A stretch of DNA of 33,798 nt from an uncultured Blautia sp. (GCA_945872375.1 CAMBYR010000002.1:1-33798), one strand, 5' to 3'; positions 7,499-16,103 are shown, counted from the first letter of the stretch. The notes: a model not told the origin generated them from the sequence alone. Translations and numbers: made by a program.

Positions 7499-8818
7499 AT
7501 GATCGTACAGGAATCCATGAGTCTCATGCAAAAACTGGAAATATTGTCAGACGCGGCAAAATATGATGTTGCCTGTACCTCAAGTGGAACAGAGCGGAAA
7601 GGTGACGGCACTGGTATCGGAAACAGCATTCAGGCCGGAATTTGTCATAGCTTTGCCGGGGACGGACGTTGTATCAGTCTTTTGAAGGTCCTTTACACCA
7701 ATGAATGTGTCTATGACTGCAAATATTGTATCAACAGGGCGTCGAATGACGTCGTCCGAACAAGCTTTACGCCGGAGGAAATCAGCAGACTCACCATAGA
7801 ATTTTACAGAAGGAATTATATCGAGGGACTGTTTCTGAGTTCCGGCGTAAAAGGCAGCCCGGATGCCACAATGGAAGAAATGATCCGCGCAGTGGAGCTG
7901 CTAAGGACAAAATACCGCTTTCAGGGCTATATTCACATGAAAGCCATCCCGGGAGCGTCGCCGGAGCTGATCGAGCGTGCCGGCTTTCTGGCAGACAGGA
8001 TGAGTATCAATCTGGAGCTTCCCACGGCCGAAGGGCTTCGCAGACTTGCACCGAACAAAACCAGGAAGACGATTCTGAAACCCATGAAGCAGATTCAGGT
8101 TCGTCATATGGAAAACAAACAGGAACTGGTGCTGTACCGCCATGCGCCCAGATTTGTTCCGGCAGGGCAGAGCACCCAGATGATCATTGGAGCAACGGGA
8201 GAAAGCGACTATCAGATCGTTTCCGCGGCGGAGGCCATGTACCAGCAGTATTCTCTGAAACGGGTGTTTTATTCGGCCTTTGTGGCGGTCAATCAGGACA
8301 ATACGCTGCCTGTGCTGCCTCAGGGGCCGCCTCTTCTTCGGGAGCACAGGCTGTACCAGGCAGACTGGCTTCTTCGCTTTTATGGATTCCAGGCATCGGA
8401 GCTTTTGTCCGATGCGCATCCAAATTTTAACCTGCTCCTGGATCCGAAATGTGACTGGGCCGTGAGCCACCTGGAAAATTTTCCTGTGGAGATCAATACG
8501 GCAGATTACCGGACACTTCTTCGGGTTCCCGGTATCGGGGAAAAATCGGCATCCAGGATCCTGGGGGCAAGAAGATACCATTCTCTGGATTTTGAGGATC
8601 TGAAAAAAATAGGTGTGGTTCTGAAGCGGGCACTGTATTTTATTACCTGTCGTGGAAAGATGATGTATCCCATCCGTCTGGAAGAGGACTATATTGTGAG
8701 AAATCTTCTGGATCCTTCCGTTCGGATGCCTGTGCCGGCGTCTGAGGTGACGTACCGGCAGCTCTCTCTGTTTGAAGATCTGGCTCTGGCCGGTCAGAAG
8801 GGAGGGATGGGCGTATGA
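7499..8818 (+). CDS. Putative DNA modification/repair radical SAM protein (TIGR03916 type)
   Basis: A 439-residue radical SAM enzyme. The [4Fe-4S]/SAM motif CX3CX2C is C70, C74 and C77 in NECVYDCKYCINRAS, and SSGVKGSPDATM supplies a glycine-rich SAM contact. Near the C-terminus (about residues 332-365) is a helix-hairpin-helix, VPGIGEKSASRILGAR, a non-specific DNA-binding motif. The pair of this protein with the next one matches the family annotated as probable DNA modification/repair radical SAM enzyme; the substrate lesion is not known. The ATG at 7499 is chosen because GGGAGGG lies 5 bases upstream; an upstream in-frame TTG at 7472 has no RBS. Transcription is from the LexA-box promoter at 7413, so induction by DNA damage is expected. 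It overlaps the partner gene by ATGA. Confidence 0.88.
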   Translation: MIVQESMSLMQKLEILSDAAKYDVACTSSGTERKGDGTGIGNSIQAGICHSFAGDGRCISLLKVLYTNECVYDCKYCINRASNDVVRTSFTPEEISRLTIEFYRRNYIEGLFLSSGVKGSPDATMEEMIRAVELLRTKYRFQGYIHMKAIPGASPELIERAGFLADRMSINLELPTAEGLRRLAPNKTRKTILKPMKQIQVRHMENKQELVLYRHAPRFVPAGQSTQMIIGATGESDYQIVSAAEAMYQQYSLKRVFYSAFVAVNQDNTLPVLPQGPPLLREHRLYQADWLLRFYGFQASELLSDAHPNFNLLLDPKCDWAVSHLENFPVEINTADYRTLLRVPGIGEKSASRILGARRYHSLDFEDLKKIGVVLKRALYFITCRGKMMYPIRLEEDYIVRNLLDPSVRMPVPASEVTYRQLSLFEDLALAGQKGGMGV

Positions 8819-9606
8819 ATACGGAATGTGAAATGACCGCAAGGAAAGCCATACTGGTATGTGAAGACAGCCTGGAGGGGATTTTTACTTCTGTGTATGA
8901 AGGCTGGACGCTGGAAAATCATGGAGAAAAGGTACAGATCTCCGTCAGAGAGCCTGATTATCCGGATTTTTTCACCAGAGTCTGTCCGGTGACGTCAGAT
9001 ACACAGAAGGCAGAAAAAGTGTTGAGAACCATTCGCGACAAACTGGGGCAGCGGACCTATGAAGCACTTTGCTTTACAGCGGTGTCCTGTCATCCGGAAA
9101 AGGGAACGCTGGTATTTCGGGTACTCCGTCAGGCTATTTCCGGCAGGCGGTTTGACAGGCGGATCATGGACAATATGGCGGATCCTTCGGTAAATCTTAC
9201 TGCAAAACTGAGGATCCGTGTATGGCATGAGATTCATCGGTTTTATGGATTTGTCCGTTTTCGGGAGATCAGCGGAAAGGTTCTGCTGGCGAAAATCCGT
9301 CCGGAAAACGATATTCTGGAGATGCTGGCGCCCCACTTTTCCGATCGTTGTCCAAATGAAAACTGGATGATCCTGGACTCCGGACGCCAAAAGGTGCTTC
9401 TGCATCCGCAGGGAGGTGTCTGTTCGGTCTACAAGGATACAGGAACTCTGTCTCAGATCAATGCGTCCCTGTGTGAAAAGGATCTGTATGAGGACCTGTG
9501 GAAAGGATTCTGCAGAAGCATTACCATACAGGAACGGAAAAATCCGCACCTTCAGCAGCAGCTTCTTCCGTTAAAATTTCGTTTAAATATGCATGAATTT
9601 TCATGA
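8815..9606 (+). CDS. TIGR03915-type (DUF4130) probable DNA metabolism protein, partner of the radical SAM enzyme
   Basis: The 263-residue protein overlaps the radical SAM gene by four bases (ATGA), with GGGAGG ahead of its start, so the two are translationally coupled. Recognisable features are an N-terminal VCEDSLEGIFTSVYEGW segment, ADPSVNLTAKLRIRVWHE, and FYGFVRFREISGKVLLAKI with a PHFSDR motif, all typical of the DUF4130/TIGR03915 family. No catalytic residues are established for this family. The constant pairing with the radical SAM protein suggests that it either feeds DNA substrate to it or acts in the same repair step; this is inference. No terminator is visible after it. Confidence 0.85.
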   Translation: MNTECEMTARKAILVCEDSLEGIFTSVYEGWTLENHGEKVQISVREPDYPDFFTRVCPVTSDTQKAEKVLRTIRDKLGQRTYEALCFTAVSCHPEKGTLVFRVLRQAISGRRFDRRIMDNMADPSVNLTAKLRIRVWHEIHRFYGFVRFREISGKVLLAKIRPENDILEMLAPHFSDRCPNENWMILDSGRQKVLLHPQGGVCSVYKDTGTLSQINASLCEKDLYEDLWKGFCRSITIQERKNPHLQQQLLPLKFRLNMHEFS

Positions 9607-9696
9607 TATACATTGTGTGATGTAATAAAGATAAACGGTCGAAACCTCTCGAATTTGTGAAATGTGTTGAAAAAATTGAATAATTTTTTAACACTA

Positions 9697-9702
9697 TTGA
9701 CA
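9697..9702 (+). promoter_or_regulatory. Possible -35 element upstream of the HPr-like pseudogene
   Basis: A consensus TTGACA, but no good -10 hexamer at 16-18 bases (AAAATA or TAAGAT at non-ideal spacing). The rest of 9607-9735 is AT-rich with no gene. Confidence 0.35.
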
Positions 9703-9735
9703 ATGAATTCTATCGGTGGCAAAATACGCATAAGA

Positions 9736-9749
9736 TGTAATCGATTACA
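9736..9749 (+). promoter_or_regulatory. cre-like catabolite operator
   Basis: TGTAATCGATTACA is a perfect 14-base palindrome and fits the CcpA cre consensus TGWAANCGNTNWCA at every position. The core ATCGATTA is repeated at 9758-9765, 18 bases further on, in a weaker context. It lies between a possible -35 box and the HPr-like pseudogene, a position suited to repression. Another LacI-family regulator could bind the same shape. Confidence 0.55.
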
Positions 9750-9849
9750 GAAAATGCATCGATTATCTCTGGAATGCATATTTATGTAATAAACCTGTCA
9801 GGCAGTCAGGCTGTAATACCGGCCTGCATGTATAAGGAGGATGATGACC

Positions 9850-10076
9850 ATGACAGAGCATCACATTAAATTTCGGGAAGCGGAAGATGTAAGGGAGTTT
9901 GTCAATGCTGCAAGCAAATGCGATTTTGATATCGATAATTTTTATAATCGAATAAATATCGATCCAAAATAATTTCTTGAATCCTCAGTATGGATCTTAC
10001 AAGAGTTATGACCGTAAAATGTTATGGTGAGGATCCGAAATTTAATAAGACAATCTCAAAGTTTGCTGTTGTGTAA
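9850..10076 (+). pseudogene. HPr-like phosphocarrier-fold protein, broken by a nonsense codon and a frameshift
   Basis: AGGAGG (9835-9840) precedes an ATG at 9850. The first 40 codons (MTEHHIKFREAEDVREFVNA, then ASKCDFDIDNFYN) end at TAA 9970-9972. A second open segment begins at ATG 9990 and reads MDLTRVMTVKCYGEDPKFNK to TAA at 10074-10076. Reading TAA as TCA and restoring one G near 9980 (GGA-ATC) would join the parts as DPKSFLGILSMDLT, the conserved centre of HPr-fold proteins, giving about 76 residues, the right family length. The usual GLHARPA active-site histidine region is not recognisable, as in other HPr-like proteins of Lachnospiraceae that may not carry phosphate. Two independent lesions favour a real pseudogene over a single sequencing error. 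The family assignment is moderately sure. Confidence 0.65.
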
Positions 10077-10146
10077 AGAAATCAAAAATCTCCGGATGGA
10101 GAGGGATATGTGAATTCAATACTGTGAACCTGCTGATAAAGATGCC

Positions 10147-10188
10147 AAAGAAGGTATGTCTGACGAAAACCTGACTGCCTTCTTTTTT
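10147..10188 (+). terminator. Rho-independent terminator after the HPr-like pseudogene
   Basis: AAAGAAGG (10147-10154) pairs with CCTTCTTT (10178-10185), followed by a run of T. The 23-base loop can fold further. It separates the pseudogene from the helicase gene. Confidence 0.6.
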
Positions 10189-10207
10189 ATTTTCAAATAT
10201 CATAAAA

Positions 10208-10219
10208 CATGATATCATG
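10208..10219. promoter_or_regulatory. Perfect palindrome upstream of the helicase gene
   Basis: CATGATATCATG is a 12-base perfect palindrome 75 bases before the helicase start. It is not a LexA box (no GAAC/GTTC). It may be an operator; nothing else supports a function. Confidence 0.25.
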
Positions 10220-10293
10220 AAAAAAGAGATTCGATGAATGATGCGGCGGCAGGCGGTCAGGCCTGCAAAAAACGACAAAGGCAGGAAGTTAGT

Positions 10294-12696
10294 ATGGAAA
10301 AGCCGGTAACAGGTATTTCCGTGAGAAATCTGGTGGAATTCATTCTGCGAAGCGGAGACCTTGACAGCAGACGGGGCTCCATGGATAAAGAGGCCATGCA
10401 GAAGGGAAGCAGGATTCACAGAAAAATACAGAAACAGATGGGGAGTGCCTACCGTGCGGAGGTGTCTCTGAAAAAAGATACAGAATATCCGGATCTGATT
10501 CTCCGGGTGGAAGGACGGGCAGACGGAATCTTTTCGGAAGACGGGAAAGTTTTTATCGATGAAATCAAAGGAATGTACGCCAGACTGGAGCTGATGGAGG
10601 CCCCGGTGGGAGTCCATCGTGCGCAGGCGATGTGCTATGCTCATATCTATGCGGAGCTGGAAGGACTTACGGAAATCGGTGTTCAGATGACGTATGCAAA
10701 TCTGGAAACAGAAGAGATCCGCCGTTTTCGGGAAACATTTTCGGCAGAAGAACTGAAAATCTGGTACAGAGATCTGACAGACGCCTACCATCAATGGGTA
10801 TCCTATCGCCAGGAATGGAGAAAGATCCGCAGAGAATCCATGGAACATCTGGAATTTCCGTTTCCGTACCGGGATGGCCAGAGGAAAATGGTGAGCAGCG
10901 TGTATCATACCATATCGGAAGGAAAGCAGATCTTTATTCAGGCACCTACCGGAGTTGGAAAAACGATGTCCACAGTGTTTCCAGCAGTACGGGCCATCGG
11001 AGAAGGAAAGGGGGAAATGCTGTTTTATCTGACTGCAAAAACGATCACCAGAACGGTGGCTGAAGAAGCATTTTCCATTCTTGCCGGGAATGGACTGAAG
11101 TTTCAGGTGATCACCATTACGGCAAAGGAAAAGCTCTGCTGTCTGGAAAAACCGGAGTGCAGTCCGGAAGCATGCCCACGGGCAGCCGGACATTATGACA
11201 GAGTAAATCAGGCAGTTTATGAATTGTGGACGTCATGTCAGACATTTAACAGAAATGTGATTCTGGAGCATGCGGAGAAATGGCAGGTATGTCCCTTCGA
11301 GATGTGTCTGGACCTTGCCCTGTGGGTGGATGGCGTCATATGCGACTACAATTATGTGTTTGATCCCAATGTTCATCTGAAACGTTTTTTCGGCGACAGT
11401 GTATCAGGAGACTACCTGTTTCTCATCGACGAGGCGCATAATCTGGTGGAACGGGGACGGGAAATGTTCAGTGCATCTCTTTGCCGGGAGGATGTTCTGA
11501 CAGTAAAAAAGAAAGTAAAGGATGCTGCGCCCAGGCTTGCCAGGGTTCTTGGAAAAGTGAACCGGCAGCTTCTGGAGCTTGAGAAGGAATGTGATACCGT
11601 GCAGGTTCTGGAAAATCCCGGGATGCTTCCTTTGAGTCTTTTGACGGTGCAGGGAGAGATGGATGCGTTTTTCGAGGAGCAGACAGGCAGGGAAGTCCCG
11701 GAAGAGGTAATGGACTTTTATTTTTCCGTCAGAGATTTTCTGAATATTGCAGAGCTTCTGGATGAACATTATGTGGTGTATACGGAAAAAGAACCGGGCA
11801 AAAAAATCCGCATGCGTTTATTCTGTGTGAATCCGGCTGCCAATCTGGGAGAAGCTCTGAAAAAGGGAAGGAGTACTGTGTTTTTTTCTGCGACGCTCCT
11901 TCCCATGGAATATTACCGGAAACTGTTAAGCAGCAGAGATGATGACTTTGGAATCTATGTCCTCTCGCCCTTTTCCCGGAAAAAAAGATGCATTCTGACG
12001 GCTGTGGATGTGAGCAGCCGGTATACACGGAGAACTTATGAGGAATATCGGAAAATTGCCAGATATATTGCGGAAATGGCATGGCAGAAAAAGGGAAATT
12101 ACATGGTATTCTTTCCATCTTATAGGCTTATGGAGGATGTCTGGCAGGTCTATGAACAGGAGTTTTCTGTGGACTGGGTCAGATGTATCCGGCAGACTGC
12201 ATCCATGAATGAACAGGAGCGGGAAAGCTTTCTCCGGGAGTTCCGGGAGCAGAAAGAAACACTGTTGGGGTTTTGCGTGCTGGGAGGGATTTTTTCGGAA
12301 GGAATCGATCTGATCGGGGATCGTCTGATCGGTGCGGTGATCGTTGGCACCGGACTGCCTCAGGTGGGCACAGAACGTGAAATCCTGAAAAATTATTATG
12401 ATTCCAGGGGAGAAGATGGATTTGCCTATGCTTACCGGTATCCCGGGATGAACAAGGTCCTTCAGGCGGCCGGACGTGTCATCCGCACAAAAGAGGACGT
12501 GGGGACGATCCTGCTGCTGGATGACCGGTTTGGAAATCCGGAGTACAGAGAGCTGTTTCCTGTGGAATGGCAGGATATGAAAAGATGCCGTCTCAACAGT
12601 GTGAAAGGGCTTCTGGAAGAGTTCTGGGCAGGCATCCCGGAGATCGGAAAACAGAAAAACCCGGAGACCGGAAAACAGAAAAATCTTGACAGATAA
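10294..12696 (+). CDS. PD-(D/E)XK nuclease domain fused to an XPD/DinG-type iron-sulfur DNA helicase
   Basis: An 800-residue superfamily 2 helicase with a nuclease domain in front. Residues 1-200: RecB/Cas4-like PD-(D/E)XK nuclease with D77 (GRADG), E90-x-K92 (DEIKG) and the QxxxY motif Q111...Y115. Helicase: Walker A APTGVGKT (217-224), DEAH box D379-H382, and a cysteine group (C282/C283, C289, C294, C333, C338) in the position of the XPD/DinG [4Fe-4S] cluster. Late motifs FFSATLLP, GGIFSEGIDL and QAAGRVIRTKEDVG complete the core. Such enzymes unwind DNA 5' to 3' and here may also cut flaps or ends. The ATG at 10294 is chosen (AGGAAG 5 bases upstream; conserved GISVRNLVEFIL follows soon after); the ATG at 10234 adds 20 unconserved residues. 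It is separated from the radical-SAM pair by the pseudogene and a terminator. Confidence 0.88.
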   Translation: MEKPVTGISVRNLVEFILRSGDLDSRRGSMDKEAMQKGSRIHRKIQKQMGSAYRAEVSLKKDTEYPDLILRVEGRADGIFSEDGKVFIDEIKGMYARLELMEAPVGVHRAQAMCYAHIYAELEGLTEIGVQMTYANLETEEIRRFRETFSAEELKIWYRDLTDAYHQWVSYRQEWRKIRRESMEHLEFPFPYRDGQRKMVSSVYHTISEGKQIFIQAPTGVGKTMSTVFPAVRAIGEGKGEMLFYLTAKTITRTVAEEAFSILAGNGLKFQVITITAKEKLCCLEKPECSPEACPRAAGHYDRVNQAVYELWTSCQTFNRNVILEHAEKWQVCPFEMCLDLALWVDGVICDYNYVFDPNVHLKRFFGDSVSGDYLFLIDEAHNLVERGREMFSASLCREDVLTVKKKVKDAAPRLARVLGKVNRQLLELEKECDTVQVLENPGMLPLSLLTVQGEMDAFFEEQTGREVPEEVMDFYFSVRDFLNIAELLDEHYVVYTEKEPGKKIRMRLFCVNPAANLGEALKKGRSTVFFSATLLPMEYYRKLLSSRDDDFGIYVLSPFSRKKRCILTAVDVSSRYTRRTYEEYRKIARYIAEMAWQKKGNYMVFFPSYRLMEDVWQVYEQEFSVDWVRCIRQTASMNEQERESFLREFREQKETLLGFCVLGGIFSEGIDLIGDRLIGAVIVGTGLPQVGTEREILKNYYDSRGEDGFAYAYRYPGMNKVLQAAGRVIRTKEDVGTILLLDDRFGNPEYRELFPVEWQDMKRCRLNSVKGLLEEFWAGIPEIGKQKNPETGKQKNLDR

Positions 12697-12713
12697 GAAT
12701 ATTTCGATATACT
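12686..12713 (+). promoter_or_regulatory. glmS promoter
   Basis: TTGACA (12686-12691), 16 bases, TATACT (12708-12713). The -35 overlaps the last codons of the helicase gene. Only about 25 bases of leader remain before glmS, too short for a glmS ribozyme. Confidence 0.8.
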
Positions 12714-12744
12714 TTTATCTGTAAAATCAGAGGAGGAAAAACTT

Positions 12745-14571
12745 ATGTGTGGAATTGTTGGCTATATCGGAGAACAGCAGGCTGCACCGATTCTTCTGGA
12801 CGGACTTTCCAAGCTGGAGTACCGCGGATATGATTCTGCCGGCATTGCAGTTTATGATGGACAGAAGATTGAAATGCAGAAGGTAATGGGGCGCCTGAAG
12901 GTCCTGGAAGAGCTTACTCACGGCGGGGAAACCATGCCGGGTACGGTGGGAATCGGTCATACACGCTGGGCAACTCATGGCTGTCCTTCTGATACGAATG
13001 CACATCCCCATTTTAATAAAGATCATTCGATTGTGGTGGTTCACAACGGGATCATTGAAAACTATTCAAAGCTGAAAAAGAAACTGGAGGCAAAGGGCTA
13101 CCAGTTTTTATCCGAGACAGATACAGAAGTTCTGGTGCATCTTCTGACAGAATACTATGACGGAGATCCGGTTTCTGCCATTGAGAAGGTTATGCAGAGG
13201 GTAGAAGGCTCCTATGCGCTGGGCATTATGTTCCTGGATCATCCGAATCATATCTATGCGGCACGTAAGGACAGCCCGCTGATCGTTGGCTCAAGCAGTG
13301 TGGGAAATCTGATCGCTTCCGATGTGCCTGCAGTTTTGAAATATACCAGAAATGTATATTATATGGAAAATGAGGAGATCGTCTGCCTCTCCAGAGAGCA
13401 TATCCGTTTTTATAATATTGACGGAGAAAGTCTGGAAAAGACTCCGACTGCCATTGAGTGGGATATTGATGCGGCAGAAAAAGGCGGCTATGAGCATTTC
13501 ATGCTGAAGGAAATATATGAGCAGCCGAAAGCTGTCCGTGATACCTTAAACCCCCGTCTGAAGGAAAACGATGTTGTCATTGATGAGCTGGGCATGACGG
13601 ATGAGGAGATCCGGAATATCAGAAAGGTTACGATCGTGGCCTGCGGATCCGCTTATCATGCAGGAATGACGGCAAAATATGTGATGGAAGGGATGGCAAG
13701 AATTCCTGTGGAAGTGGATCTTGCCAGTGAGTTCCGCTATCGGAATCCCATTTACGGGGAGGGAACCCTGGTAATCATCATCAGCCAGTCGGGAGAAACA
13801 GCCGATTCTCTGGCTGCGCTCCGGGAAGCAAAAAAGAATGGTGTCCGTGTTCTGGGAATCGTGAATGTTGTGGGAAGTTCCATTGCCAGAGAAGCAGATA
13901 ATGTAATGTATACCTGGGCGGGTCCGGAAATCTCTGTGGCTACGACCAAGGCATACAGTGCGCAGATCGCTGCCCTGTATCTCCTTTCTTTGAAATTTGC
14001 AAAGGTACGTGGTACAATTTCCACAGAGGAATTTCTCCGGCTGAAATCCGATCTGGAGCAGCTTCCGGAGCAGATCGAAACACTTCTTGGCATGAAGGAA
14101 AAGATTCAGAGATTTGCCAATCGTTATCTGGCCGCAGACCACATGTTCTTTATCGGGCGCGGCGTGGATTATGCCATTGCCCTGGAAGGGTCTCTGAAGC
14201 TGAAAGAGATTTCCTATGTGCATTCGGAAGCTTATGCAGCAGGAGAATTAAAGCATGGAACGATTTCTCTGATCGAGGATGGTACCCTGGTGGTTGCAGT
14301 TGCCACACAGGAACAGCTTTATCCAAAGACCATCAGTAATATTGTGGAGGTAAAGACCAGAGGGGCATTTGTTATGGCTGTGACCAATTTCGGACATAAG
14401 GAAATTGAAAAAACGGCGGATTATGTCATTTATATCCCGAAAACAAGCAGTTACTTTACAAATTCCCTTGCGATTATTCCGCTTCAGCTTTTTGGATATT
14501 ATGTATCCCTGGGAAGAGGTCTGGATGTGGACAAGCCGAGGAATCTTGCAAAATCAGTAACCGTGGAATAA
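12745..14571 (+). CDS. glmS: Glutamine--fructose-6-phosphate aminotransferase (isomerizing)
   Basis: Makes glucosamine-6-phosphate from fructose-6-phosphate and glutamine, the first step towards UDP-GlcNAc for peptidoglycan. At 608 residues it has the standard length. The N-terminal glutamine amidotransferase domain begins MCGIVGYIG, so Cys2 becomes the catalytic N-terminal residue, followed by RGYDSAGIA and HTRWATHG. The isomerase half has two SIS domains: VACGSAYHAG with ISQSGETADSL, and IGRGVDYAIALEGSLKLKEI with the substrate lysine region and the C-terminal KSVTVE. AGGAGG lies 8 bases before the start. It is transcribed from its own promoter at 12686, which leaves no room for the glmS ribozyme that controls this gene in many Firmicutes. 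Confidence 0.97.
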   Translation: MCGIVGYIGEQQAAPILLDGLSKLEYRGYDSAGIAVYDGQKIEMQKVMGRLKVLEELTHGGETMPGTVGIGHTRWATHGCPSDTNAHPHFNKDHSIVVVHNGIIENYSKLKKKLEAKGYQFLSETDTEVLVHLLTEYYDGDPVSAIEKVMQRVEGSYALGIMFLDHPNHIYAARKDSPLIVGSSSVGNLIASDVPAVLKYTRNVYYMENEEIVCLSREHIRFYNIDGESLEKTPTAIEWDIDAAEKGGYEHFMLKEIYEQPKAVRDTLNPRLKENDVVIDELGMTDEEIRNIRKVTIVACGSAYHAGMTAKYVMEGMARIPVEVDLASEFRYRNPIYGEGTLVIIISQSGETADSLAALREAKKNGVRVLGIVNVVGSSIAREADNVMYTWAGPEISVATTKAYSAQIAALYLLSLKFAKVRGTISTEEFLRLKSDLEQLPEQIETLLGMKEKIQRFANRYLAADHMFFIGRGVDYAIALEGSLKLKEISYVHSEAYAAGELKHGTISLIEDGTLVVAVATQEQLYPKTISNIVEVKTRGAFVMAVTNFGHKEIEKTADYVIYIPKTSSYFTNSLAIIPLQLFGYYVSLGRGLDVDKPRNLAKSVTVE

Positions 14572-14663
14572 AGAAAACAGACGGTGGATTCTGCCAAAAG
14601 TCTCTTATGCACGGCAGATGCAGGAAGTGATTCGGCAGCGATGGCTGTGCAAAGGAGAAAAAA

Positions 14664-16103
14664 ATGAACATACACAAAAAATGTGGGAGTGCCGGGATCC
14701 TGCTTGGAATAGTTCTGATGTGGATCATGTGCTCCCGGACGGTTTTTGGCGCAGAGAGCAGCGGCAATGTGCTTTTTTCCCTGACAGAAGAATCTCAGGT
14801 AACGCCGATTTCTGATCAGAGCGGAACATATCTGCTGAAAGGGGAAGGATTTTACTGCCTGAATGAGGATGGCAGCAGACATGCTCAGGAGGCGGTACAT
14901 TACTTTGATCATGTCACGATAGACGGAACCGTTTTTCACGGATATTATTACCATGATGCCGAAGGAAAGTACAGGGCAGGGAATGGGCATATTGTTGTGA
15001 TGAAGCAGATTGCCTGCCGGGAGGAGATTTTTGACGGCATTTATATGGTCCAGAATCTGGGAAAAATGTCTGCAGCTCCTCAGGTACATTACCTGAATAA
15101 TCTGACGGTAGAAAAAAATGTGTTTCATGGCTATTACTTTTTTGATGAAAAAGGACGCCTTGTGACGGAAAATGGAATTCATCAGGTGGAAATGGTCTGC
15201 AATGGACTGAGCTTTTCCGGGAGTTACTATTTCGGAGGGCCGAATGGAGCTCTTTTGCAGGAAGCAGGTACGACCCCGGAAGGATTTCCTGTGGAAAGCG
15301 ACGGAAAGGTGACCGGTCTGGATGAACTGGGAATGAGCCATCTTCAGCCGCGGCTGGAAACTATGCTTGCAGGCTATGAGGGAACGTGGAGTGTTTATAT
15401 CCAGAATCTTGGTACGGGAGAGGAAATTCTCCTGAATGACCAGCCCCTGTATTCGGCCAGTCTGATTAAGGCATTTACTCTGGCTGCTTCTTATCAGAAC
15501 ATGGAACAGGTTCTTGCAGATGAAGCAGCTCAAAAACAGCTTCCTGCCGGCAGTGAGGCTGCCCGGGAAAAGCTTCATGGTCTGCTTTGGAATATGATTG
15601 CAGTCAGTGATAACGAATCCTACAATGAAGTTGTCCGCCTGCAGACACCCTCCAATGATTTTCTGGAGGGAGCAGCGCTGATCAATCAATTTCTGGCAGA
15701 GCAGGGATACAGCCAGACAACGGTACAGAGCACCCTGCAGCCATCTTCTAGTGAGACGGTCAGTCTTGGCGGAAAGAATACCACCAGTGTCAGGGACTGC
15801 GGTCTGCTTTTGGAACGCATTTTTAAGGGAACCTGTGTCAGCCCGGAGGCATCACTGGAAATGCTGAACTTCTTTCTGGAACAGGAATGTGACTGGAAGA
15901 TTCCGGAGGGAGTTCCGGAAGAAATCCGCGTGGCAAATAAAACCGGAGAAACAGACACCAGCCAGCATGATATTGCCATTGTCTACGGGCCGAAAATCAC
16001 TTATATCCTGTGCGTAATGTCACAGGACTGCCCTAATGGAGATGTGGCCGTGGATCATATCCGGGAAATATCCAGAGTGGTTTATAATTATCTGAATCTG
16101 TAA
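14664..16103 (+). CDS. Secreted class A beta-lactamase-type serine hydrolase with N-terminal repeats
   Basis: 479 residues. A signal peptide (hydrophobic LLGIVLMWIMCS, cleavage near VFGA-ES, about residue 30) directs export. Residues 60-220 hold at least three imperfect repeats with FHGYYYHDAEGK / FHGYYFFDEKGR / FSGSYYFGGPNG, similar to short aromatic-glycine cell-wall-binding or glucan-binding repeats. The C-terminal half is a penicillin-binding/beta-lactamase fold: SLIK (S266, K269), SDN (315-317) and KTG (426-428). The residue 166 glutamate loop of true beta-lactamases is not evident, so a wall-modifying or penicillin-binding role is as likely as antibiotic hydrolysis. The RBS AAAGGAG precedes the ATG. 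It lies 92 bases after glmS and may share its transcript. Confidence 0.82.
   Translation: MNIHKKCGSAGILLGIVLMWIMCSRTVFGAESSGNVLFSLTEESQVTPISDQSGTYLLKGEGFYCLNEDGSRHAQEAVHYFDHVTIDGTVFHGYYYHDAEGKYRAGNGHIVVMKQIACREEIFDGIYMVQNLGKMSAAPQVHYLNNLTVEKNVFHGYYFFDEKGRLVTENGIHQVEMVCNGLSFSGSYYFGGPNGALLQEAGTTPEGFPVESDGKVTGLDELGMSHLQPRLETMLAGYEGTWSVYIQNLGTGEEILLNDQPLYSASLIKAFTLAASYQNMEQVLADEAAQKQLPAGSEAAREKLHGLLWNMIAVSDNESYNEVVRLQTPSNDFLEGAALINQFLAEQGYSQTTVQSTLQPSSSETVSLGGKNTTSVRDCGLLLERIFKGTCVSPEASLEMLNFFLEQECDWKIPEGVPEEIRVANKTGETDTSQHDIAIVYGPKITYILCVMSQDCPNGDVAVDHIREISRVVYNYLNL

Noticed and set aside
7111..7531. Minus-strand open frames of 60-156 codons through the tandem repeat, sharing the peptide ARPISMCLRMQACCITW
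   Set aside because: They only translate the repeated RNA-like element in reverse; no RBS, and the shared peptide follows from the 77-base repeat.
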